From: Desulfovibrionaceae bacterium
GTDB lineage: Bacteria > Pseudomonadota > Gammaproteobacteria > Burkholderiales > Burkholderiaceae_C
Assembly: GCA_009778355.1 (NCBI GenBank)
Contig: WRJY01000288.1
Span: 1 to 11,401, forward strand
Reading direction: 5' to 3'
DNA: 11,401 nt
Shown: positions 1 through 5,018 of the stretch, one piece after another
Layout: the number at the start of each line of letters is the position of its first letter
Numbering within the stretch: position 1 is the stretch's first letter
Made by a program: the position numbers and the translations under genes
The notes under the pieces: model-generated
What the model was told of the DNA's origin: nothing
Database searches by the model: none
What the model saw: only the letters and a program-made list of their open reading frames with translations

Positions 1-291
1 CAGCCAAGCCAGCCCCAAGCCAGCCGCCAGGCCGCCCAGCATGGAGCCCCAAGGGCTGCGCACGGCGCCGCCCGCATCGGCGGGCGCCCTGGACTGCGCG
101 GGAACCGCTGGCGTGGCGGACGGCGTGGTCGCGCGCTGCGTGACGTTGCTGGACTGCCGCCCTGCCGATTTGCCGCCGCCCAAACGGGCCGCCTCGGCAT
201 CGAAGGCCAGCAGCCCCAGCAGGGCCACGGTCAGCAACAGCATCAAAAATCGGCAAGCGAGGCAGCGAGGGTTCATCGGGTCTGGCTTCAT
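1..291 (-). CDS. Secreted/membrane Tim44-like domain protein, N-terminal part only
   Basis: The minus-strand frame stays open from ATG at 291 to the window edge (97 codons), so the C-terminus is missing. Seen: a classic signal peptide. Positive residues R9 and R14 are followed by a hydrophobic run at about 15–30 and a likely signal-peptidase site at AEA|A (34/35). After it comes a Gly/Ser/Arg-rich segment (RLGGGKSAGRQS), then a Pro/Ala/Thr-rich linker and the start of a Gly/Ala/Leu-rich hydrophobic segment (SMLGGLAAGLGLAWL). This layout is what I recall for bacterial Tim44-like proteins encoded just after ubiE in Burkholderiales; the Tim44 domain itself would lie outside the window. No clear Shine–Dalgarno precedes ATG 291. 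ATG 276 is an alternative start that keeps the signal peptide. It lies 29 bp behind ubiE on the same strand, so co-transcription is likely. The role is not known with certainty. Confidence 0.72.
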   Translation of the reverse strand, partial: MKPDPMNPRCLACRFLMLLLTVALLGLLAFDAEAARLGGGKSAGRQSSNVTQRATTPSATPAVPAQSRAPADAGGAVRSPWGSMLGGLAAGLGLAWL

Positions 292-320
292 GTAAGGACG
301 TTCACTGATTTTTATATAGC

Positions 321-1055
321 TTATTCGCATTTGATGCCGACGTGCAATGCAACAACCCCACCAGTACTGTTGTGAAAATCGACATGGCCGAAGCCGTTGT
401 CCTTCATCAGCGCCTTGAGCGCCTGCTGGTTGGGGTGCATTCGGATGGATTCGGCCAGGTAGCGATAGCTGTCGGCATCGCCCGTCACCAGCCGGCCCAG
501 CCGCGGCAGGACGTTGAAGGAATACAGGTCGTAGAGCTTGCGCAGCGGCTGGGCGACTTGCGAGAACTCCAGCACCAGCAGCCTGCCGCCGGGCTTGAGC
601 ACGCGCGCCATCTCGCGCAAGGCCGCGTCCTTGTGGGTCATGTTGCGCAGGCCGAAAGAGACGCTGACGAGGTCGAAATGGTTGCTCTCGAAGGGCAGCT
701 TCTCGGCGTCGCACGCCACGGTGGGCAGGATCACGCCGGCGTCCAGCAGCCGGTCGCGCCCGGTGCGCAGCATGGCTTCGTTGATGTCGGTGTGCACCAC
801 CTGGCCGCTGCCGCCGGCCTTGCGCGCGAAGGCCAGCGCCAGATCGCCCGTGCCGCCGGCGATGTCGAGCACGCGCTGGCCCTGCCGCACGTTGGCGAGC
901 ATGACGGCGTAAGCCTTCCAGGCCCGGTGCAGGCCGCCTGACATGAGGTCGTTCATCAGGTCGTACTTGGAGGCAACGGAGTCGAACACGCCGCGCACGC
1001 GCCGCGCCTTGTCGTTTTCATCAACCGTTTCGTAGCCGAAATGCGTCTGGGTCAC
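321..1055 (-). CDS. ubiE: Ubiquinone/menaquinone biosynthesis C-methyltransferase UbiE
   Basis: A 244-residue class I SAM-dependent methyltransferase that C-methylates the benzoquinol ring in ubiquinone synthesis (and demethylmenaquinol where made), acting at the cytoplasmic membrane. Seen: the first UbiE signature at 31–47 (YDLMNDLMSGGLHRAWK), the SAM-binding motif I VLDIAGGTGDLA at 62–73, the acidic D90 at the end of strand 2, and the second signature RVLKPGGRLLVLEFS at 151–165. Length is normal for the family (about 240–250). The start is GTG at 1055; no in-frame ATG lies nearby upstream and the N-terminus (THFGYETVDENDKARRVRGVF) matches the family. The stop is TAA. It is the middle gene of a leftward cluster after the DUF971 gene. 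In related bacteria ubiJ and ubiB follow further downstream, which would be beyond the left edge. Confidence 0.96.
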   Translation of the reverse strand: MTQTHFGYETVDENDKARRVRGVFDSVASKYDLMNDLMSGGLHRAWKAYAVMLANVRQGQRVLDIAGGTGDLALAFARKAGGSGQVVHTDINEAMLRTGRDRLLDAGVILPTVACDAEKLPFESNHFDLVSVSFGLRNMTHKDAALREMARVLKPGGRLLVLEFSQVAQPLRKLYDLYSFNVLPRLGRLVTGDADSYRYLAESIRMHPNQQALKALMKDNGFGHVDFHNSTGGVVALHVGIKCE

Positions 1056-1085
1056 GGATAGTCAACCATTGGAAAGAAGTCAGCA

Positions 1086-1118
1086 GCTATTTTATTCATA
1101 GCGGCCACCAGCGTGGCC
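1086..1118. other. Two adjacent short hairpins in the DUF971–ubiE spacer
   Basis: The 100-bp gap between the DUF971 stop and the ubiE start contains two back-to-back perfect inverted repeats. GCTAT/ATAGC (1086–1090 and 1098–1102) encloses a 7-nt AT loop. GGCCAC/GTGGCC (1103–1108 and 1113–1118) encloses CAGC. On the minus (transcribed) strand the GC hairpin comes first and the AT-rich one second. There is no long T-tract, so neither is a standard intrinsic terminator. They could be an mRNA processing or stability element, or a degenerate copy of an intergenic repeat. Function unknown. Confidence 0.4.
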
Positions 1119-1155
1119 CCCTGCGTGCCATTTCAGCCACGTCGGGGAACCAGGA

Positions 1156-1578
1156 TCACCCCCCGCAGCCGCCGCTGGCCTTGGCCCGGGCGGGCATGGG
1201 CGCGTCGCGCTCCAGGCCGGCGGCGGCCAGGCGCTCGGCGTATTGCCGCCACAGATCGTCCTGCCTGGCGCCCAGAAAGTACAGGTACTCCCAGGTAAAA
1301 AAGCCGCTGTCGTGCCCGTCGGAAAAATGCGGTTGCACGGCGTAGTTGCCTACCGGCGACAAGCCGGTGATATCGACCTCGCGCTTGCCCGTTTGCAACA
1401 CCTCCTGGCCCGGCCCGTGGCCCTGCACCTCGGCCGACGGCGAATACACGCGCAGCAGCTCGAACGCAATCCGAAAGCGCGCCCCGTCGGGGTAAGCCAG
1501 TTCGAGCATGCGCGACCGGGCATGAAGCACCAGTTCGGTCGGCGGATCGTTGGGATAGGCGGCGGACGCGCGTGCCAT
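1156..1578 (-). CDS. DUF971 (gamma-butyrobetaine hydroxylase-like N-terminal domain) protein
   Basis: A 140-residue small cytosolic protein made almost entirely of the DUF971/GBBH-like N-terminal domain. Seen: the family-typical run TELVLHARSRMLELAYPDG (14–32), the block FELLRVYSPSAEVQGHGPG (39–57), and VGNYAVQPHFSDGHDSGFFTW (76–96, read in two parts) with its conserved Asp/His residues. The tail ends in GGCGG, a Cys-containing glycine tail often seen in these proteins. I chose ATG 1578 because the family N-terminus (MARASAAYPNDPPTELVLH) begins there; the frame is open 12 codons further upstream to 1614. It is a standalone domain, not the full hydroxylase, and its biochemical role is unproven (a metal-binding or Fe–S-related role has been suggested for the fold). 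It is the first gene of the leftward ubiE cluster and divergent from the AI-2E-type gene. Confidence 0.88.
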   Translation of the reverse strand: MARASAAYPNDPPTELVLHARSRMLELAYPDGARFRIAFELLRVYSPSAEVQGHGPGQEVLQTGKREVDITGLSPVGNYAVQPHFSDGHDSGFFTWEYLYFLGARQDDLWRQYAERLAAAGLERDAPMPARAKASGGCGG

Positions 1579-1583
1579 GTCTG

Positions 1584-1626
1584 AAACCGGTTTGCAAAAC
1601 CCGATTGTGCCCAAGACCGGTATAGT
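1584..1626. promoter_or_regulatory. Divergent promoter region with paired ACCGGT palindromes
   Basis: The 56 bp between the DUF971 start (1578) and the AI-2E-type start (1635) contains the perfect 10-bp palindrome AAACCGGTTT (1584–1593). A second ACCGGT lies at 1616–1621, exactly 30 bp (about three helical turns) from the one inside the palindrome. A good plus-strand −10 hexamer, TATAGT, lies at 1621–1626 and overlaps the second copy. I see no convincing −35. If TATAGT is used, transcription starts within about three bases of the ATG at 1635, giving a leaderless or nearly leaderless mRNA; no Shine–Dalgarno is visible there. The operator role is inferred only. Confidence 0.35.
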
Positions 1627-1634
1627 GTGCGCGT

Positions 1635-2747
1635 ATGAATTCGCCTGGGCTGCAACGCACCGTTTTCCTGCTCTTGCTGGCCGTCGTCACGGCGGCGCTG
1701 GTGTGGGTGCTGTCGCCCTTTTTCGGCGCCGTGTTCTGGGCCATCATCATGGCGCTGCTGTTCGATTCCACCTTCCGCGCGCTGCTGCGCCGCCTGGGCG
1801 GGCGGCGTAATCTGGCGGCGCTGCTGACGCTGCTGCTCATCGTGCTGATCGTGGTGCTGCCGATGGTGCTGCTCGGCGTGGCCGCGGCCAACGAGGTATC
1901 GGCGCTGGTGGCGCGCGTGAACGCGGGCGACATCAACTTCCGCTCCTACGCCCAACAGGTGCTGGCGGCGCGGCCCGCGTGGCTGACCGAGCAGATGACG
2001 CAGTTCGACCTGATCGACCTGCAGAGCGTGGTGGAGAAGTTCTCCGACGCGCTGCTCAAGCGCGGACAGACCATTGCCTCCCAAGCGCTGTCGATCGGCC
2101 AGAACGCGCTGTTGTTCGTGGTCAACCTGGTCGTCATGCTGTACCTGCTGTTTTTCCTGCTGCGCGACGGCGAGCAGTTGTCGAGGATGTTCCGCCAGGC
2201 GGTGCCGATGGAGCGCGTGCAAACCCATTACCTGACCAGCAAATTCGCCACCGTGGTGCGCGCTACCGTCAAGGGCAACGTACTGGTGGCGCTGGTGCAG
2301 GGCGCGCTGGGCGGGCTGGCGTTCTGGGCGCTGGGCATTCGCGGCGCGGTGCTGTGGGGCTCGATCATGGCGATCCTGTCGCTGCTGCCCGCCGTGGGCG
2401 CGTCGCTGATCTGGGGGCCGGTGGCCATCTACCTGCTAGCCACCGGCTCCCTCTGGCCGGGCGTGGCGCTGGTGGTATGGGGCGCGCTGGTGATCGGCAT
2501 GATGGACAACTTGCTGCGCCCCATCCTGGTCGGCAAGGACACCAAGCTGCCCGACTACGTGGTGCTGCTCACCACGCTGGGGGGGCTGTCGCTGTTCGGC
2601 ATCTCCGGCTTCGTCATCGGCCCGACCATCGCCGCGCTGTTCATGGCGGCCTGGGCGCTGTTCGCGCGCGAGGAAGAGCAGGCCGCCGCGCCCGCGGCGG
2701 CGGCTCAAGCCGTGGCCGCGCCGGAAGATGGCCCGCTGGCCGATTGA
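1635..2747 (+). CDS. AI-2E / PerM (TqsA) family membrane transporter
   Basis: A 370-residue polytopic inner-membrane protein. Seen: two hydrophobic segments at about 10–45, one at 60–82, a soluble stretch with amphipathic helices at about 90–155, then membrane segments at about 156–177, 214–233, 237–262, 274–290 and 306–342. The family hallmarks are LPAVGASLIWGP (251–262), DNLLRPILVG (291–300) and FGISGFVIGP (321–330). The C-terminus is an Ala/Pro/Glu-rich cytoplasmic tail. Family members export small molecules: E. coli TqsA affects AI-2 and others act as Na+/H+ antiporters, so the substrate cannot be read from sequence. Length is normal. The start ATG 1635 has no clear Shine–Dalgarno, but the next in-frame Met would lose the first membrane helix. 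It is monocistronic, divergent from DUF971 and convergent with the toxin gene. Confidence 0.93.
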   Translation: MNSPGLQRTVFLLLLAVVTAALVWVLSPFFGAVFWAIIMALLFDSTFRALLRRLGGRRNLAALLTLLLIVLIVVLPMVLLGVAAANEVSALVARVNAGDINFRSYAQQVLAARPAWLTEQMTQFDLIDLQSVVEKFSDALLKRGQTIASQALSIGQNALLFVVNLVVMLYLLFFLLRDGEQLSRMFRQAVPMERVQTHYLTSKFATVVRATVKGNVLVALVQGALGGLAFWALGIRGAVLWGSIMAILSLLPAVGASLIWGPVAIYLLATGSLWPGVALVVWGALVIGMMDNLLRPILVGKDTKLPDYVVLLTTLGGLSLFGISGFVIGPTIAALFMAAWALFAREEEQAAAPAAAAQAVAAPEDGPLAD

Positions 2748-2800
2748 CCCTCGGTAAAGTAAGTAAGCAGGCGAGGGCGTTTAAGTTGGGCCAATGCCCA
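2748..2800. terminator. Possible weak bidirectional terminator between convergent genes
   Basis: In the 59-bp convergent gap, directly after the TGA of the AI-2E-type gene, CCCTCG (2748–2753) pairs perfectly with CGAGGG (2772–2777) across an 18-nt loop, followed by CGTTTAA. A second small hairpin, TGGGC/GCCCA (2787–2791 and 2796–2800), has a 4-nt loop. T-tracts are short on both strands, so efficiency as intrinsic terminators is doubtful. Confidence 0.3.
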
Positions 2801-2806
2801 TTGCCA

Positions 2807-3088
2807 TCACAGGTCAAGTTCGGAATGCGAGCCAAGCCGCGCGAGAATCAGGCGACCAGCGCCGATCAAGCGATAGATCAACACCAGATCGGGCCTGACG
2901 TGGCAGTCGCGGTAGTCCTTCCAATCGCCGGTCAATGCATGGTCCCTGTACCGCGCTGGCAGCGGCCTGTCGCTGACCAGTGCATCGACGATTTCTCGCA
3001 GTTCGACATTCAGGGCGCCGCGATGCGGCCCCTTGGCCTCGCGTTTGAAATCGCGCCTGAAAAGCGTGGTGCGTTCAATCGTCCGCAT
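2807..3088 (-). CDS. yafQ: YafQ-type (RelE/ParE superfamily) mRNA interferase toxin
   Basis: 93 residues, the usual size. YafQ toxins cut mRNA on the ribosome. Compared from memory with E. coli YafQ, most active-site positions are present in register: His50 (RDH), His63 (DCHV) and Asp67 (RPD), with Arg84 and His88 matching Arg83 and His87 after a one-residue insertion. Recognisable blocks are LPARYRDHALTGDWKDYRD and LVLIYRLI. The E. coli residue Trp68 is Leu here and the C-terminal Phe is Leu. ATG 3088 lies inside the antitoxin gene; the two overlap by 14 bp, and a GAGG about 6 bases upstream supplies a ribosome site within the antitoxin coding end. This is the usual toxin-second order with translational coupling. 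It runs convergently towards the AI-2E-type gene. The fold is clear; activity is inferred. Confidence 0.9.
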   Translation of the reverse strand: MRTIERTTLFRRDFKREAKGPHRGALNVELREIVDALVSDRPLPARYRDHALTGDWKDYRDCHVRPDLVLIYRLIGAGRLILARLGSHSELDL

Positions 3089-3338
3089 TCAAGTCCTCGA
3101 AGAGAGCATCGACGGACTCGAATCGCTTCAACCGCCCACGCTCGATCTCGGCGAAGGCGGCCAGAGTTTCGGCGTTGGGCCGAAACAACTCTGCAGGAAT
3201 AACCTTGTCTTGCGCGATGCGGGTCATCAGCACCCGTACCACGTCGCTTACAGTCAGGCCGCACGCCTGAATGACCTGGTTGGCCACTTCCTGAATCTCG
3301 CCCGGCACACGGGCCTGCACCAGGCGACTGGCAGCCAT
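3075..3338 (-). CDS. dinJ: DinJ/RelB-type ribbon-helix-helix antitoxin
   Basis: 87 residues. An antitoxin that binds and silences the following YafQ-type toxin and normally represses its own operon as a dimer. Seen: an N-terminal ribbon-helix-helix at about 5–45, with strand LVQARVP, helix 1 EIQEVANQVIQACG, the conserved turn LTVSDVVRVLMTRIA, then KVIP, the usual RelB/DinJ family end. The acidic C-terminal part (FAEIERGRLKRFESVDALF) is the expected toxin-binding tail. ATG 3338 is supported by GGAGA (3346–3350) about 7 bases upstream. It overlaps the toxin by 14 bp. A palindrome upstream (3364–3382) is a likely operator. Base composition looks somewhat less GC-rich than the surrounding genes, consistent with a mobile cassette. 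Confidence 0.9.
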   Translation of the reverse strand: MAASRLVQARVPGEIQEVANQVIQACGLTVSDVVRVLMTRIAQDKVIPAELFRPNAETLAAFAEIERGRLKRFESVDALFEDLNADD

Positions 3339-3363
3339 GGCTCTTTCTCCTGTACAAATTTAA

Positions 3364-3382
3364 TGTATTGCAGTGTAATACA
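3364..3382 (-). promoter_or_regulatory. Likely autorepression operator of the toxin–antitoxin operon
   Basis: A perfect inverted repeat, TGTATT (3364–3369) and AATACA (3377–3382), with a 7-nt centre lies 26–44 bp upstream of the antitoxin ATG in an AT-rich patch that stands out from the GC-rich surroundings. A TTCACT and an ATTAAA hexamer 17 bp apart on the minus strand flank it and could be the −35 and −10, so a bound RHH dimer would block RNA polymerase. Position and symmetry fit antitoxin operators; binding is inferred. Confidence 0.5.
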
Positions 3383-3454
3383 GTGAACCGCAGTCCGATA
3401 AAAATCGACAGTGCTTTCGTCGGATTCCAGCTACCCCACCGCTCACCCCATGTC

Positions 3455-4867
3455 TCACTTGCGTATGCGCAACATGCTGAACACCGCAGCCAGCGCGGCG
3501 CAGCAGGCGGCGACGGCCAGGGCGATGACCTGGCCCTTGCCATCGTGCGGCGGCCAAGCGCTGAACAGGCCGGCCAGCACCACCGCGCCGAGCGTCTGCC
3601 CGGTTAGCCGCGCGGTGCTCAACATGCCGCTTGCCGCGCCGCTGCGGTGCAGCGGCGGCGAGGTGACGATGGTATGGTTGTTGGGCGACTGAAACAGCCC
3701 GAAGCCCAAGCCGCACAGCGCCATGCGCCAAGCGATGTTCGCATGGCCCGGATGCGCGGGCAAGGCCGCCAGCAGCGCCAGCCCGCAGGCCAGCAGAATC
3801 AGGCCGATGCTGCTCAACAGACTGTCGGGGTACTTGCCGATCAGCCGCCCCGCGACCGGCGCCATGCAGACGGTGCCAATGGGCCATGCGGTGATGATCA
3901 GCCCGGCCTCGAAGGTCGAGCATCCGTAGGAGTCGAGCAGCAAAAACGGCAGCGCGATCAAGGACAGCGTCTGCGCGCAGAAGGAATTGACCGACGTGCC
4001 CATCGACAGCGCGAACACCGGAAGGCGCATCAGATCCACCGGAAACAGCGGCAGCGCCAGCTTGGCCTGCCGCCGCAGATAGACGCCGCCCACGGTCACG
4101 CCGGCCAGCAAAATCGCCCAGGAAACGCCGGGGCTGACGCCCGGCCCCTCATGACCGTGCACGCCCAGCCGGTCGACGCCGATGAAGATCAGCGCGAACA
4201 TCAGCGCGTTGAGCAGCACGTCGAGCGCCGAGAAGCGCGACCTTGAAGCCGGCGCGGCCCGATAGTGATTGAAGGGCAGCGCCTTTCTGCCCAGTACAAA
4301 CACCAACACGCCCAGCGGCACGTTGAACACGAACAGCCACGGCCACGGCGCCACCGACAGAATCGCCGCCGACACCGACGGGCCGGCCACCGATGCCGTG
4401 GCCACCACCATCGAATTGATCGCCATGCCGCGCCCCAGTTGCGAGCGCGGATACACGCGCCGCACCAGCGCCGAGTTGACGCTCATCACGCCCGCAGCGC
4501 CCATCCCCTGTACGGCGCGCGCCACGATCAGCATGTTCAGCGAGCGCGAAAACACCGCCGTCAGCGAAGCCGCGGCGAACACCGTGATCCCCACGAGATA
4601 GACGCGCCGGTAGCCGACCAAATCGCCCAGCGAGGCCAGCGGCAGCAGCAGAATGAGCGTGGCGATCTGGTAGGCGTTGACCACCCAGATGGCGTGCGCC
4701 GCATCGGAATGCAGCTCGCGCGCAATGCCCGGCAGCGCCAGGTTGACGATGGTGCTGTCCAGCACCGACACCGCGATGCCGAGAACGATGACCAGCATCG
4801 CATACCAACGCTGCGGCAACGGCAGACCATCCTGCTCGGCAGCGGGCGCAGCGTGGGGTTCGGGCAT
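3455..4867 (-). CDS. MFS transporter, DHA2 (EmrB/QacA-like) drug:H+ antiporter family
   Basis: 470 residues, inner-membrane multidrug or metabolite exporter. Seen: a polar N-tail of about 20 residues and TM1 with the DHA motif D1 (LDSTIVNLALPGI, 36–48). Motif A-like GDLVGYRRVYL (81–91) lies between TM2 and TM3, and ARAVQGMGAAGVMSVNSALV (116–135) follows in TM4. Motif C AGPSVSAAIL (161–170) in TM5 is the antiporter motif. Alternating hydrophobic segments continue to the C-terminus, consistent with the 14-helix DHA2 layout. The substrate is unknown. I chose ATG 4867 (a GGAG lies close upstream); an in-frame TTG at 4876 would add only three residues. Divergent from ppk across 151 bp. It is downstream of nothing on its strand and lies upstream of the toxin–antitoxin pair with a 116-bp gap, so probably monocistronic. 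Confidence 0.92.
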   Translation of the reverse strand: MPEPHAAPAAEQDGLPLPQRWYAMLVIVLGIAVSVLDSTIVNLALPGIARELHSDAAHAIWVVNAYQIATLILLLPLASLGDLVGYRRVYLVGITVFAAASLTAVFSRSLNMLIVARAVQGMGAAGVMSVNSALVRRVYPRSQLGRGMAINSMVVATASVAGPSVSAAILSVAPWPWLFVFNVPLGVLVFVLGRKALPFNHYRAAPASRSRFSALDVLLNALMFALIFIGVDRLGVHGHEGPGVSPGVSWAILLAGVTVGGVYLRRQAKLALPLFPVDLMRLPVFALSMGTSVNSFCAQTLSLIALPFLLLDSYGCSTFEAGLIITAWPIGTVCMAPVAGRLIGKYPDSLLSSIGLILLACGLALLAALPAHPGHANIAWRMALCGLGFGLFQSPNNHTIVTSPPLHRSGAASGMLSTARLTGQTLGAVVLAGLFSAWPPHDGKGQVIALAVAACCAALAAVFSMLRIRK

Positions 4868-4951
4868 GGTCTCCAATGGATCTTTGTTCTACGGAGAAGG
4901 GGCAACCGGACCGTTGTCTCGCCGACTGGTTTTTTCGCGCCAGCCTCCCAA

Positions 4952-4973
4952 CCGTCACAAAAGCTTCATATTC
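4952..4973 (+). promoter_or_regulatory. Pho-box-like direct repeat upstream of ppk (candidate PhoB site)
   Basis: CCGTCACAAAA (4952–4962) and GCTTCATATTC (4963–4973) form two adjacent 11-bp units. Against the Pho-box unit CTGTCATAWAW I count 9 of 11 and 6 of 11 matches, and the two TCA cores are exactly 11 bp apart. A TATAAC −10-like hexamer lies at 5000–5005, further downstream than in a textbook Pho promoter. Phosphate-starvation control of ppk is known in other bacteria, which makes the position sensible. The second half-site is weak, so this is a candidate only. Confidence 0.35.
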
Positions 4974-5018
4974 ATCCAGAATACTTTCACGTTCCAGAAT
5001 ATAACCGGCTGCGAACGC

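Noticed and set aside
41..295. An 84-codon plus-strand frame at the left edge
   Set aside because: Antisense to the Tim44-like gene, which has a clear signal peptide; no ribosome site and low-complexity Ala/Ser/Arg composition.
1979..3202. A 407-codon plus-strand frame through the AI-2E-type and toxin genes
   Set aside because: Out of frame with the transporter, whose membrane segments and family motifs are unambiguous, and antisense to the toxin–antitoxin genes.
4866..5018. N-terminal extension of PPK1 to ATG 4866
   Set aside because: The added 51 residues do not look like PPK1, cover the MFS start codon and the Pho-box-like site, and lack a ribosome site. Kept only as an alternative start.
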